The translations under genes were made by a program, and so were the position numbers. Positions 44,001 through 56,965 of a DNA stretch of 64,000 nt are shown here, in pieces; position 1 is the first letter of the stretch, and each line of letters begins with the position of its first letter. This stretch comes from Phytoseiulus persimilis (taxonomy: Eukaryota > Arthropoda > Arachnida > Mesostigmata > Phytoseiidae), in NCBI GenBank assembly GCA_037576195.1, contig CM075101.1, forward strand, positions 17,918,001 to 17,982,000, read 5' to 3'. The notes beneath the pieces were generated by a model. The model was not told the origin of the DNA, searched no databases, and saw nothing but the letters and a program-made list of their open reading frames with translations.

Positions 44001-46792
44001 GTAATTAACACCTTTCTCCGAGATTTCTCTTCACCGGGCCGGGTAGTTCCCGCTGGAGTTCCTCCTACGGAAACATCCACTCAGGCTCAAAACATCTCGC
44101 CCGCGGGAGATCTACCGTCAAAGCCCATTTTGAAAAACAAGGAACCGAATGCCCTCCCTACGAAAATATTAGGAGGCGCATAGCGCATCTGCCTCCTGCG
44201 GATGATCTCATGGAAAGCCTCGGGTTCCCCCCACCCCCGCCCCGGTCGACAGAAGATGATTTCTACTCCAATCTCCGCTCTTGTTGTTTCCATCTGACCG
44301 CGTCCGGGGAACTCTCTCCCGAGCTGGGCTTGTTCCAGTGTTTTTCTTACACTCACATTGACTCAGAACTCGTACCCCTCGAAGCTGGGTTCACAGGATT
44401 CGAATTATCCCTCCCGGTCGAGTGAGCAGCCTTCAGCAGGTTCGGGAAACTGGTTAAGGCTTGCACGCATATCTCATTCGTATCGTCAAGTTGCTCCGCG
44501 CAGACTCCATAAATCACAGCAACCATCTCTCCGCGCTCTAATTGCTGAAACGGCGTAATCAGGCCGCACTGTTGTTCAGATTATTCGCGCGAATTCCGAG
44601 ACGTGTTCCCTGCCAAACAACGACGCCACAAGATTGATGTCGAGGGATATCATTAAGGCGCGAGCGCACGGCGCTCAGTTCGAAACCGCCGCTGCGGAGT
44701 GAGGTCTTCGGAACCGAGAACTGGAGTCGTGAGGGCACGGAACGAGACTCTTGCCACCCGGGAGCGTGCAGCACCTAGCGGTGGCATCAGCCTGACGGAG
44801 CGAGGCAGGAACCTCATCCGAAAATTGGAGCATCGCCAACGACGGAGTACCCTGCGACAGCCTCGGTGATTCATTCCTCTCGCGTGAGGATTGCGGTACC
44901 TCGTCCATGACGTAAAGATTCCAAATTCTTCCTCTCTTCTTGCCTGCCCGGGATATCGGGTCGCTCAGAGTCTGCGTTGATTTCCGGTCCTCTCGAGCGG
45001 AAAACTTGACACGGACGCTCCCGGAGTTTCGTTAGAGCTTCGAATCCCCATTCCATCGCTGTAAACGATCAGCCGCTCCGTGCTTCGGTGCTCGTCGATC
45101 GGATCGGAGTTCGGGGGCCGGAGTTTTTTGGCTCAAAAACTCCGATCTCGACGGAGAGAAACAAACCTGACCCTTGCATTTCCGACACGTGTTCGGAAGC
45201 CCTCCTTTCCAGGCCGCGGCGCCCTCCTGCACGTCCCGGAAGTTGGCCGCCAAGAAAACGCTCGCGCGTCGATGCAGGGGTTCCTTATCTCACCCAATCG
45301 GTCCGGGAGGCGCTTCGACAGGGAGCGAGGTTCTCAATGATCTTCATTTGGATTGAGAGCTTATCGAGGACTCCGGCCGCTCGTTGGACTGCCATACAAA
45401 TGTCCGGTGCTCCTCTCGGACGTCCATAGAGGGAGGTTTTCGTTCGCCTTTCTGAGTGATACACTCTTTCAGACGGTCTTGACGAGAGCACCGGAAGTTA
45501 GGGAAGACACGCACTCGGAAGCCTTCGAACACCGAGTTCGCCAATGTCAGCGGATGAACCCGAGGAGGAATCTCGATTGTTTGGGAAGATCGATGAGCAG
45601 AAGAACAAAAGTTCTTCTTCCAGGAGAACCGATCGTTCAGAAAAGTCAGAGGCGCCCAGCAAACGAAATAGTCATTGTTGTGGATGTTTGCTGTAGTAAG
45701 GCTGCGACTCCTTTGATCTATTCCACTTGCTCTCAGCTGCGCCTCCTCCACGTCACCGCGACAGACGACGAAAGCGCTGCATTTGAATCTAATTAATCCT
45801 AAAGGCCTTCCCCTGATCGGAGCGACGGTCAGAACCTCCCGGTGAGCGGCGTCGCAATGAAACTTTGGCAAACACATCAATCTTAAGTCTCCTACAAACA
45901 AGCGGATGGAAGAAGGAACGGACGAACCGTTTGCAATACCTGTCGTTGTGTTGCTCTGCTATTTCTTTGTCCAAAACGAACAATTGTCAATTTCCCCGAG
46001 CTGACTCTTCCGGTAACCTGCTTTCTCTAGGCCTAGCTGCAATAGCTTTCTAATTTTGTTACAGAGATTCCTCCTTGGGAAGCCCTCAAGACGAATCGAA
46101 CAAAATGAGCGCGAATCGATCGAGCCCGGAACATAAATCACGGAATTAATGAATGACGATGGATCGATATCCGGCTCGGGAGAGGGGTATTCTCGGAGCA
46201 CGTTGGTCAAAAAAGGAGCATGAGAAGAATGGATTTCGTGCAAGTCACATCGCGGAAAATCCGAGTCCACGATCTTACATGATCGCCCTCCCTGCATCAA
46301 GTCTGGCCACCAGGTCAGGGCGGAATCCCGGAAAAAATTCCGACGAGACAGACGTTGACAATCTGAAGCTCCGCGAAGGTCCACTCTGAGAACGGAGATC
46401 GCGAAAGCCCCTCTGAGAAGCTCAACACGGTTCAATTCCTGGATCCACACCACGCAGGATCACTGGATCGGGCAGATGGTCACAGCCCACTTACAGTTAT
46501 TTCCCCGTTTCACCCGGAATCGTCTCGGTATCCCGTGCTATGGCGGACATCGCGAGGAGCATCACTCGTTCAGAGCGACTGTTTGTTTCGGAAACGAACC
46601 GAGGCGTTCAGTCTTTTCCCTCTTGTGTATTTCTTGTCTGTCGGAGCTAACGCTTGTCTGCTCACCTCGATTTCTGCCGCCTTGTTTCTTGATTCAACTC
46701 GACAAAAAGCACGAAAGCGGATATTGCCCAGCAGACATATTTCGACGTTAGGTGCCCGCTGACCGAAACACTCATTGCTGGTTCCGTTCGGA

Positions 46793-46810
46793 GGGGGGGG
46801 GGGGGGGGGG
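46793..46810. repeat. G18 homopolymer
   Basis: 18 consecutive G in a non-coding stretch. Confidence 0.9.
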
Positions 46811-49800
46811 TGGTTGATTCCTTGAAGAGCACGACAAGGATGAATAGTTTCTGCCTCGAAACTCTGTGAGGGGACGGCTGAGTGTGCGGGTCCGAGCCGC
46901 TGCTTTGTTCCTGGTAGCGCCAGAGACACTGTGCCCATAGCGTCGCATCCCGACTGATATAATGGTTGAATGGAGGAGGATGACCAAGTTCGAAGGACCC
47001 TTTCTTGCGTCGGAAAAAATATCCTTGAATCGCGGATTCTTGACCGGGGATGAGCTCCGAAAAGCTTCGCGGTGATCGACACCCGCCGCGTGCCCAACGT
47101 TCGTTCGGCAATGATGGAATCGTGGCATGGCCTCATTGATTCGGGATAGCGGGGTGATTTCGAGCGATCTTCCTTCCTCGTCGAAGTCGTATCCTCGGCG
47201 GAGGCGAGAGCGACAATGAAACGGACGAATCATTTTCTCGTCAAGATGTTCTCGACTCAACGCGTGCATCGACTGGTCATTCGTTATTCATGATCTACGG
47301 AATCGACGCCGTTGGAATTTATCTCCTGAATTGCCTCAGGACGAGCCGGGAAGCGAGGTCGCGACCGGAATCTCACAGGGATGAGCTGCCTTGAGATGTT
47401 TCGGTCAGTTCGAGCGCCGACTAGCCTTGTTGTACTACCTGTTTCGTCGGCCAACCGCGAAGGACACCCAGAGTTGAAGCAGGGATCCCCGCGCCGTTCA
47501 TGCCGCTACGATGGGGAATAAGAACATCTTCGACTACAGGGAGCACCGTCCCGCTTGTTTGCTTGTCTGTGTGCTGGCTATCTGTCGGGTTGGCTGCCCG
47601 TCTCAGGGCTTTTGGAAGCATGCCAGTCGTATGCAAATTTCACCCGGCTCGATTCGAACGAGGGCGATCGCAGTTGTGTTTCAAAACTATCTCGGATGCT
47701 GAATGAAGAACGTCGTGACGCATTTAAAGAAGAAAAATGTTCGACCGAGAGCGAGTGCCACATTGCGAGCTGGACTCGTCTCGGCGTGTCGCTCGCGATG
47801 AGCTCGGACCGGCCATCCACTCTGTCTTCCATCATTCCTTCCTCGAGGCTCTCATTCACTCGACGGTCCATTATGAACAGGTCTTGAATTTTCCCGCTCC
47901 AACTCACTCTTCATCTCCTCCTCTGTTCGAACCGCCATTCATGGAAACGCTAATTCGATTTCTTCGTTAAGTCACCGTTTCGCGACGCGCTCGTTGCGCC
48001 ACCCCGAGCGGAAGCGCCGCGACTCAACAGCAGGGGTTCGACTCTGCGGAGCGGCGATGCTGAGAACGGGCGGAATCGATCACTTTGCGTTGGTCGATCA
48101 GCTCTTGATTTCAATAAGTCGCGACAAGCGTCAAACGAGAATCGACGGCGGTCAGATGATAACTCGTTCCCGCTTCCACATGACTTGTTTTCGCGGTGAG
48201 CGCCGCGAGATCGTCGGTCGGTTAGCTTCAGTGATTCGGTGGATTCCCGCAAATAGTTCAACCCCAGGCTTTCCGAGACGCAAGGGCCGATAGACTGATG
48301 ACTGTCGAGCGAGAATACGTTGCAGAACGTTTTGTGACGCGCTTGGAATACTCAAGCGGATGAACGAGAGAGTGTGTGTCAGAGAGAAGGGGGGAGGGGA
48401 GGAGGGGGGAGCGTGAACACCCATTTGTTCTCGGATGTAGTCATCGTCACCGTGTGTTGACTTGGTTTGGCTGTGCGTAGCCGAAACGAGCATTTCTGGC
48501 CCGACGAGTGTTCTCTCGACAATGCCGCTCGTTCCTCGTCAACGAAGATACCAGGGTAGCTCAAGGTCGATTTGTTATTCTTCGAGCGAATTGGTTCCTG
48601 TAGAAACAGAATTAAACACAGCTCTTCGCTCGCAGTGACAGGATGATCCCGGACGATGTACCTCAAAGTTGATCAAGTCCGTCCCGGTTTAGGAGTCCGG
48701 GGCAAGCCCGACCGTCGGAAAAACGCAGGTCCCTGGATATGAGCAGCACCATGAAGAGTTGTTCCGCAAATGCTGAAGTCATCGAGGGAGTTCTAGGCTC
48801 CGCATCATGGAGAAAACGAAATGCATGCTCGGAATGAATGATGTCACCCTCTGTCAATGAATCGCTTATACAGAGAGAAACTCATGGTTGCCCAGAACGC
48901 CGCGTCTGGCGAGGGTCATCGCTCAGTGAACCCTACCAAAGCGAACACATCATATTGGATGGGGGTGGCAAGCGGCCAGTCGCAACGCCCTTGATCGGGA
49001 GCCTCGTCTCGGCGCCTCTTGTTACTTCGCTCGTCTATCGTTGAACGAGGTCAGCTCTCCGCATAATCAGAAGTGGTGTTGGTGTCTTTGTCGACTTCAC
49101 GCTACGTACAAAATGTGTATGTTTCGGTCAGGACTCGAGAAGCCCAAATTTCACAATTCGATCCGTCCTCGGGTAGAAAACTTGACGAGCGAAAAAGATT
49201 CCGATGGAGGTGCTGCGGCATGGACCGCTCAGCGAGGAAGCTCTACTCAGAAAGACAAGCGAGCTGCCGATGTCAAACGGAGTTCACACTTCAGCTCCCA
49301 GACATCTGCAAGGAGGGACTGCGTACGTACTCGAGCCCGCGGTTCCGATATCTGATCGATGAGAACTTGACCCGCCACCTGGGTCACCGCGGGAGAGGGA
49401 ACCCGCTACGCTTGATCGCAATTATTTCTAGTCACCGGCAAGACGACCCAATGATTGGCTGCAGACGCGGCTGTCTGGAGAATCTGCCCGAGAGGGCGTC
49501 GAGCTTCGCAGGACATACTAGAGGAATACAGTCCCTGGAGCCGAATACAGACGAGAGGGAACTTCCACATTAGGAGGGAGATAACCCACACTTGGGTTGC
49601 TCCTCTCTTCAGAATCTACTCGATGAGCTCGCGTCGACGGATGAAAATCAGAATGTAGGGAGGATCCGTGGCAATTGTATTCGTGCGTCGATATTTATAC
49701 ACATTGTCGACAGAGCCGGGAAGCCCGTTAGCCCCCGTGAAAGCAGTCCCGCTGAGTGACGCTGCCTCGGTTGAAGTGGCTATACTCGGAAGTCAGACCG

Positions 49801-52800
49801 GGGGCAGGCCCGGAGTTATCTGGAACTAGCAGGACGTCTTCCCGAAGCAGAACGTCGGATACGGACCGGAGCGAAGTCCACGGGACCAGGCATGGAATCG
49901 ACTCTCTCGCATCAGCAGGACGGGGGAAAACCCCGACGAGTTTTGCTGACCAGGAATGAACCGCCGGAATGGACCGCTTGAGGCGCAACGGGAGTCGTCA
50001 CTCCTCGCGCTCATTGGATGTTGCGGAATTCGTGGCGCACTTGACAACCTCAAAAATTTATTACACAGTGTTAAGGATCGATCTAGTCAAAAAGCCCCGA
50101 GCGTCTTCCGACGCCGTTCCAGACGGGGCGCGTTCTCGATCGAATTCAGGCGTGAAAGATGCCTGATAATGGTCTCAGAACACGGTTCTTAGACCAATGC
50201 TGCAGACAGCCATCCAGGCGTGATTCATCCATCAGGATGGAATGATAGAATTCGATCTAGATAATGGATCTTCCAGGTAATTGCGTAAATGATCTACTCC
50301 GCAGAGTTCCACGATGAGGATCACTAGTGCTTTTGGATTGGAGCTGCCGATTCCATGAGCGGGTTCGAATTCACCATGTGCGTCAGATTAGGCTTCGTAG
50401 ATTCCCGGACGATGAGCGAAGCGTCTCATGCGCAATTCACTTTTCTTGTAGAGCGAGGGGAGTGCCAGCCAAGCCAGGGGTCTTCCAGTCACAGCGATTT
50501 CACAGGATGAGCATTTCGGGCAGCCGGTCCTGTCAGAGAGGAGAGGATCCCTCATCTGTATCACACATGTTGGGAGCTTGTTGAAGAACTTCCACGATGG
50601 GCAATCGACCAGCAGGCTCCGAGAATTCTCAGGCCGACATCTTCCCTCGCACTGATTGGTGGTAAACGTATGCGTCACCTCGTTTGTATCATTTGCTGGC
50701 CCAAATTCTGTTGAGCTTTGTGCGATGGTTGATCAGCCTGGACAAGTCATGCTCGTTTTCCTGCCTCCCTGCTCTGATATGCTCGAGACTTTTGCAACAG
50801 GAACGACGTGGCCGTGTACCCGGTATTGAGATTTATTCATAGCTCTCTGAGAGCAGTTCTCATCTCGAACCCTGTCAACTAGCAGAATAACACTGCTCGA
50901 GAGAAAGAGATGGCGACTATGATGCTCAAGGTTCATATTTCAGAAGTATCGCTGATGTGTCCATGAGCCAAGTAGCTCATTTGAACCAACAGCCGAAATG
51001 TCACAAGGGAAGGAGCAACAGTACCGCTTGACGAACAACAGAAGCTCAACGTAAGGAGTCGAGGAATACTCGGGGAGCAATGGATTCTGATGAGGGACTG
51101 CATTGGAAGTGTTAACAAGTAATGCCCCTGTCTCCTATGATAGCGATATCCAGTTCGTTCTCAGGGATGCATGAAGCGCGACCCACTCTGATCGACATGT
51201 TCTCGTTCGGCAAGGCCTGACGACCGTAATCCCTCATGTGTCGACGTGCTGGCTGGTCAAAGAGAAACGTGGTCGAGACTAATGAAGAGAAAAGAGGAGA
51301 CTTTGTTCAAGGAGGCGAGAGGAGTGACGAGTGAGAGAGAGTTCTTGATGATTAAGTCATCTGGGGAATCTGAGACCCGTGGTCACCTCTCGATCCCCAC
51401 AGGACCTCGGCTTGCGACCACCCCAGTAATGGCGGACGACCAGTCGGAGGAAGCGGGAAAAATACCGACGACAGCGACTGGCCGACCTGGAGCGGATAGG
51501 TGGCGTCTTCAAGGGAGGGAAACTACATATCAGAAGGTTTTTCACTCTTACGACGCATCGTTTCGGATAGCTACGCTCGTGATTCATACTGATCTATGAT
51601 GGCATTCGGTACTTTTCTTAACAACATCGTCAGAGGAGGAACGAATACCTGCGAGCTATAAAATGAGCGCAGTTGAGGGAATCGAGGTTGGGGGCATGTT
51701 GGCGGTAGCAGACGAATCCTCACTGGTTGCTGCCACGGAGCGGAAACGATTCTCGACCCCGAAATTCCGACTCAGTTGCAATCCGAAAGAGACAGGGGGG
51801 AGGGAATGGCGAGCTTGAGGTAAGCACGAGCTCAGGAAGCGGAGTGCCGGAGGAGGTCGGAAGAGAATAATAATTGAGAGGACCTTCAACTCGGTGTCAG
51901 GAGGGTCAAAGTCATTATTAAATTCATCATGGGCTCACTTCCGTGCGGTGCCAGGTCGTGACAGCGGTTGTCTCACGAACTTTCTGAGCTTAATCACACA
52001 TCTCGGCCGCTCACAAACAACAACAACGAGGGCACGAGTGAAATAGCTGCGTTGACGACCACAAGCCTCGGTCGCTTCGTCCGACTTGAAGGGTTCCTCT
52101 CGACTCCATCTTTCTGAGCCAAGGACTGTTCCATCTCCTCATTTCAGCTGAGCGGGATCTCGAATCGAGCTCCGAATCAGGTTCGCGTAGCGCAGGATCT
52201 CTGGGTGTTGCCTCGCAACCCTTGGAGAGCGGAATTCGATTCCCGGAGTTGGTGGGAACGCTCGGTGGCTCTGAACGCCAACGTCCCCAGATGATCCCCG
52301 GCCACCGGACTGCCTGGGAGGACGAATCCTCGATGATCGTCCGAAAAGACGTCACGTGAATCAAGGAAAGTACGTACGCTATGCGAGGATGACTTGTAAA
52401 GCGTGAATGTGTGCGCAACACCTGCATGTGCGTGCTTGTCTCGATTTAAGAGCATGTTTGTCCCGCAATCACTCAATCTCGTCGAATGCGGTCCCCGATT
52501 CTCTGATAACTCATTATTCTTCTCGTGCCCTCCTGCCGGTCCTGTCACCTTCTACAACCCGTCGGGGCTGTCCAAGTTCAGCTGTTTTCCCACTCGAGCG
52601 CCCTTTCCGCTCCTCATATTTTCATAAATGTATCCTTCCGTTTGTCGACTCGCTACTCGGCTTGACACTGCTTCCTTTTCCCTTTCCCCAGTCGTCGGCT
52701 TCCATCTCTGGCTTCTCCACACGGGGTTACTCCCTGCAACTTCTCGCTCTCCTACCTCTTGAGCGCGACTCCCATACTTTTTTCGCGATCCGTTCCGAGG

Positions 52801-54239
52801 TTGAATCCTCCCGTTTACCCTTGAAGGCTCCTGTTTTCCGCCAGCCTTGTCCTTGTTCTACTTTCCCCGTTCATCTCCATCGTTCTTCCCATCTTCGTCC
52901 GGCCCGACAACTCGGCGAGCAGTCCAGTTTCGTGGAGCGACACAGCAACTCGACGTTTTTGAAAGCTCAAACCCTCGAACAACCCGGGCAACGAACTGTC
53001 AAAAAGCAAAATACGATCGTTCTGCTTCGCGTGAAGAAGAGACCTTGAACAGAAATCTCGGAGGAAAGCGTTATTACTACCAGGGATCGATTATTGAGAA
53101 AGCATTTGTGGCGGAGCGGGGCGTACAACCTGGAAGGCTTGTTGCTCGGTTCCGTTGAAAGGTGGTTCCTGGTTCTCGATTCGGCGCTGCTCCTCAGAAT
53201 AACCGCAGCTCCTCTTTCCCCACTTTTCGGAAAAAAATGGATGCGCTTGGACAGAGTTTCGCAAGCAACGGCACGGGGAGCAGCGCAAGGAAGGGAGGCA
53301 AAATTCAGAAACAAAAGCGGTAGAATGAATCTCAAAGTGTCGACGCCGCAACGAAATATGAGGTGATCTTTCTTGAGTTCCGCAAAAAGTTTCTTGATGG
53401 CTCTCGAGCGGAATCCCATGATCGGCATGGTGGATCGGAGTCTTTGCGCGCAGGAAAACCTACGACGATTTGAATACGTATGCTCGGCTCCGAGAGATCA
53501 TCTATTCCGAGAAGCGAGGTACAGAGGAGCGGATGTGGATGATGTTTATCTTTCTGTGACGTTCGAGGCGATTGATTGGGCGTCAGGCAACTCGCAATCA
53601 GCAGACGATCGTGTCCTCGGAAACAATCACATGAGAGAAATCATTCGGAGGACAGTGGCTCCTCTTCTGTCCGAACTCGTCTCGCTGACTGCGACGCAGC
53701 GGCTCCTCGGAAAGAATCAGACTCTGAGAAGTCAAGAAGATGGAGACATACTATCGCGAAAACTCTCCCAGGTGTTCGTCATGTACAGAACACATATGAC
53801 ACCAATGCGGAGTCTCACTGCTCTCACATAGGCCCTCTCGTTTCGGAAAGCTAGATAGAGCAAAGTCTAGCGGTTCAAGAGCTCGGAGTCAGAACGGAGG
53901 GAACAGCTCGAGCGTCTCGATGATTCCCGAAGCCAAGATCGACGACGGGATGTCGCCTCGCGCGAACTTCCGAGTCCAGTCCCATGAAGGCGTCGAGCGA
54001 ATATTCTCGGAAAACCGATTCGGAGGGCTCCGTTCTCGTCCATGTCTGGCGAAACCGTAAACGCCCGCTGTTTCGAATGTTTCTCAAATTGCGGCGCCGT
54101 GAGAGCATTTCCCCATGCGTACCCGGAGGACTTTTGGGGTCGAATTGAAGAGTGATCGAGCGTGAAACATAGACCGAGCAACATTCAGTAACCGCCTTGT
54201 GAGATAATAATGGCGCTTCCTGATTGAGCGCCATTTAAC

Positions 54240-54240
<1 letters not shown>

Positions 54241-54304
<64 letters not shown>
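54241..54304. repeat. (AG)32 microsatellite
   Basis: A perfect dinucleotide array of 64 bases in a region without a supported gene. Confidence 0.97.
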
Positions 54305-54307
<3 letters not shown>

Positions 54308-56474
54308 AACAGAAGCTTCGGATCGTTGGACTCGCAAGAGTTCGTTTCATGTCCTCGCTCAACCATTTTCGTTTCCAGCTCGCCCAGGAAAGTGGTCAAT
54401 TTCCATGGCGCTCTGTCGAAAGCACGAACTCACCGCCAAACAGCCGCTGACCCAAGAGTAGAATCGGGCCACCTCGACAAAAAATAACAGTTTGAAACTA
54501 CACGACCTAACCCAGTCAAGCTTAGAGTTTGTTAAACACGGTTCTTCCGCTCTAGTAGGACATTCCTGCTTCTGTCAGTGCCTGCAGTATGCAGAGCAGT
54601 TGGAGTTTCCTGCCCTCCACACTTGACAAAAACACCGACCACGCAAAGCGTGGACCTGGGATGCAGCAACAGAGCCGAACCTTTGAAGTTTTCCTCGGAC
54701 TTCGAACACCTTTTTTTTCATAACAAAGGGAAAGTCCCGCGCGCTCGCCAAGAGACAGGTCTAGTATCCGGAGTTCGGCATGAGGGAGTCAGCTTGGAAG
54801 AAAAAACGGAAGGAAACAGCTCCAAAACATCTCTCGGGCTCCATATGAATTACGAGAATGGCAAGCAGAGAATGCGATCTGAATTTCGGACGAGGACGAC
54901 CGCGCACTTCTCTGGCCACCAAAACACTGAACCATTAGGCTCCGATCGATACGAGTCCTGGCGCTCATCCCAAAGAGTCTACTAGCAGCGGTCCACTGTC
55001 CAATCAAGAATGCCACAAAGATCCTGCTGCGATCAAGTGGCTCATCAGCTCTTTGCGGACCGAGCCCCCGATTCCGATGATGATGGGTTACCCGAAACGC
55101 CGAATCGCAACCCTGAAACAGGGGTTCACCACGCAAATCTCTCCTTGACCAGGAGCTCAGGAGATGATTTCAGTGTCCATTACTTCAGAGTCAATATCAT
55201 TCTCCGCAGGGACGCTCTTGACTTGGAATATCAGTGTCTTGAATCAATTAAAAAGAAGGCCGATTCTACTATAGACAGCGGGGAGACATCGTTGGGAGCG
55301 GGGAACTGCAGTCGCTTAGGGAGCCAATTAGTGACTGAGGGCGGCTTGGAAAAAAACTCGCACATCCAACTCGCAAACCTCTATCCGCAGTTGAGCAAGG
55401 AAATTATCATGGCATGAGGTCAAGTGCTCGGGAGCTTCCAGTGAATATTCCGCGAACGAGAGCGCGTCAAAGGGCTCGCCTACCACGGTCTCCAGAACAT
55501 CTGCTGAATTCATACTGCGTTTCACAATAAGTCGTCCCCACTTCCCTTTCTGTCAAAGCGCTCCCGAAAGCACCCAAGAATTCCTCAGGTATTCAATAAA
55601 TAGCTCGCGATTCCGACTCCACGCCACAACAGCATTTTCTAGGGCGACTCCGATGATCCAAGAAGACTTCCAATATGGACCAACTCCGAGTGGAAATTCT
55701 ACAACGTGAGCCTTTCCAAGCTTCCGATCCGCATGCGAGAAGCAGAAGCCGACGCGGTAGGCGTGCGGTGTAGGTTGAATCTCTTGGTAGGGACGTGCAG
55801 AGATCGCGGGGAATCGCCACGAATTCCGTGGTATCCTTGGATGTAGAATTCCGCTCCATCGCCAAAATCGGGTCCGTCTTCGAGCTCGATCGACGAGTTC
55901 GAGGGCGCCTTTTCGCAGACTTCGAGATGTTCTGTGGCTCGAATTCGCTGTATCTCGTGAGTATGTGGCCTATAACCCAACAGAAAAATGGCCGCTCAGA
56001 CCAAATGAAGAACGAGTGCAACGAACATTGTCTCACAATGGGATGACGTCCCAAGAGACCGCAGCCCTGTGGAAGCAGCGGCGCGGAGTTATTATGCGGA
56101 GAGCGTGAGACAGGGACTTCGAGGAGCCCTGCGCGGCCAGTCCGGCTCTGAGTCGGGCAGCCAGGCGGTCCGTGTACAGATTGAGGTGTCATTTAGGTGT
56201 CGTCGGTGATGGACAATGGCTTCCTCCTCCGGAGAGTCGCTAAACCGACCCGGCAGCCCAAATCTCAGTAAGCATCTCTCTTTTGTGGGTCTCAATTGAA
56301 GCCGACCGACCGACAGACCTACCGACCGACTGCCATTATCCCCGCGGCCAACGACGCCAACGATGGCGATCAAAGGACACGAGTCCACGCTGTCTTGCTA
56401 TCTGTTTCCCGGGGTCGTCCATTCTGCAGGGGACGCACGAGATGAGTCCTGAGAAAAGCGGGCAGGGGTAGGGA

Positions 56475-56486
56475 GGGGGGGGGGGG
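56475..56486. repeat. G12 homopolymer
   Basis: A run of 12 G in a G-rich stretch (56,461-56,490). Confidence 0.85.
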
Positions 56487-56945
56487 AGAGGAAGTAGACG
56501 TTGCGAGCTTATCTCTCTCCTGCGCCCGCTAACGTTCTCTAAATCAGTAGGTTGTGGCGTGATCACCCATTGATGAGATTGTGACTCAGGCAACATACAA
56601 ACACGCATCACTGTTTGGGACCATCCGACCGCGGCCTCCACGCCTCTACTCCCAGAGCTCCTCCATCCAGATCACCTTGTTTTCACGAATGGCCACCGAA
56701 GATGATCATAATTTATTCGGCACAAGCAACCGGTTGGCTGTTTTCGTCGAGTCCGCACTCGATGACGCTACCGCTGGCTGCATCTGACGGGACTCACGGA
56801 AACGCAGCGTCCGCGATATCAACTGGGCGTTGTGTTCGCGTCGCGGCCTCAGACTTGCAGGTGCATCAATCTTCCAGCGGTGAGCCGCAGCCGACTCTTT
56901 CTCGGACGTCGAATAATTCACTCCGATTATCTGAGTTGAGTTCCT

Positions 56946-56965
56946 CCCCCCCCCCCCCCCCCCCC
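56946..56965. repeat. C20 homopolymer
   Basis: 20 consecutive C, 460 bases from the G12 run on the same strand. Confidence 0.9.
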
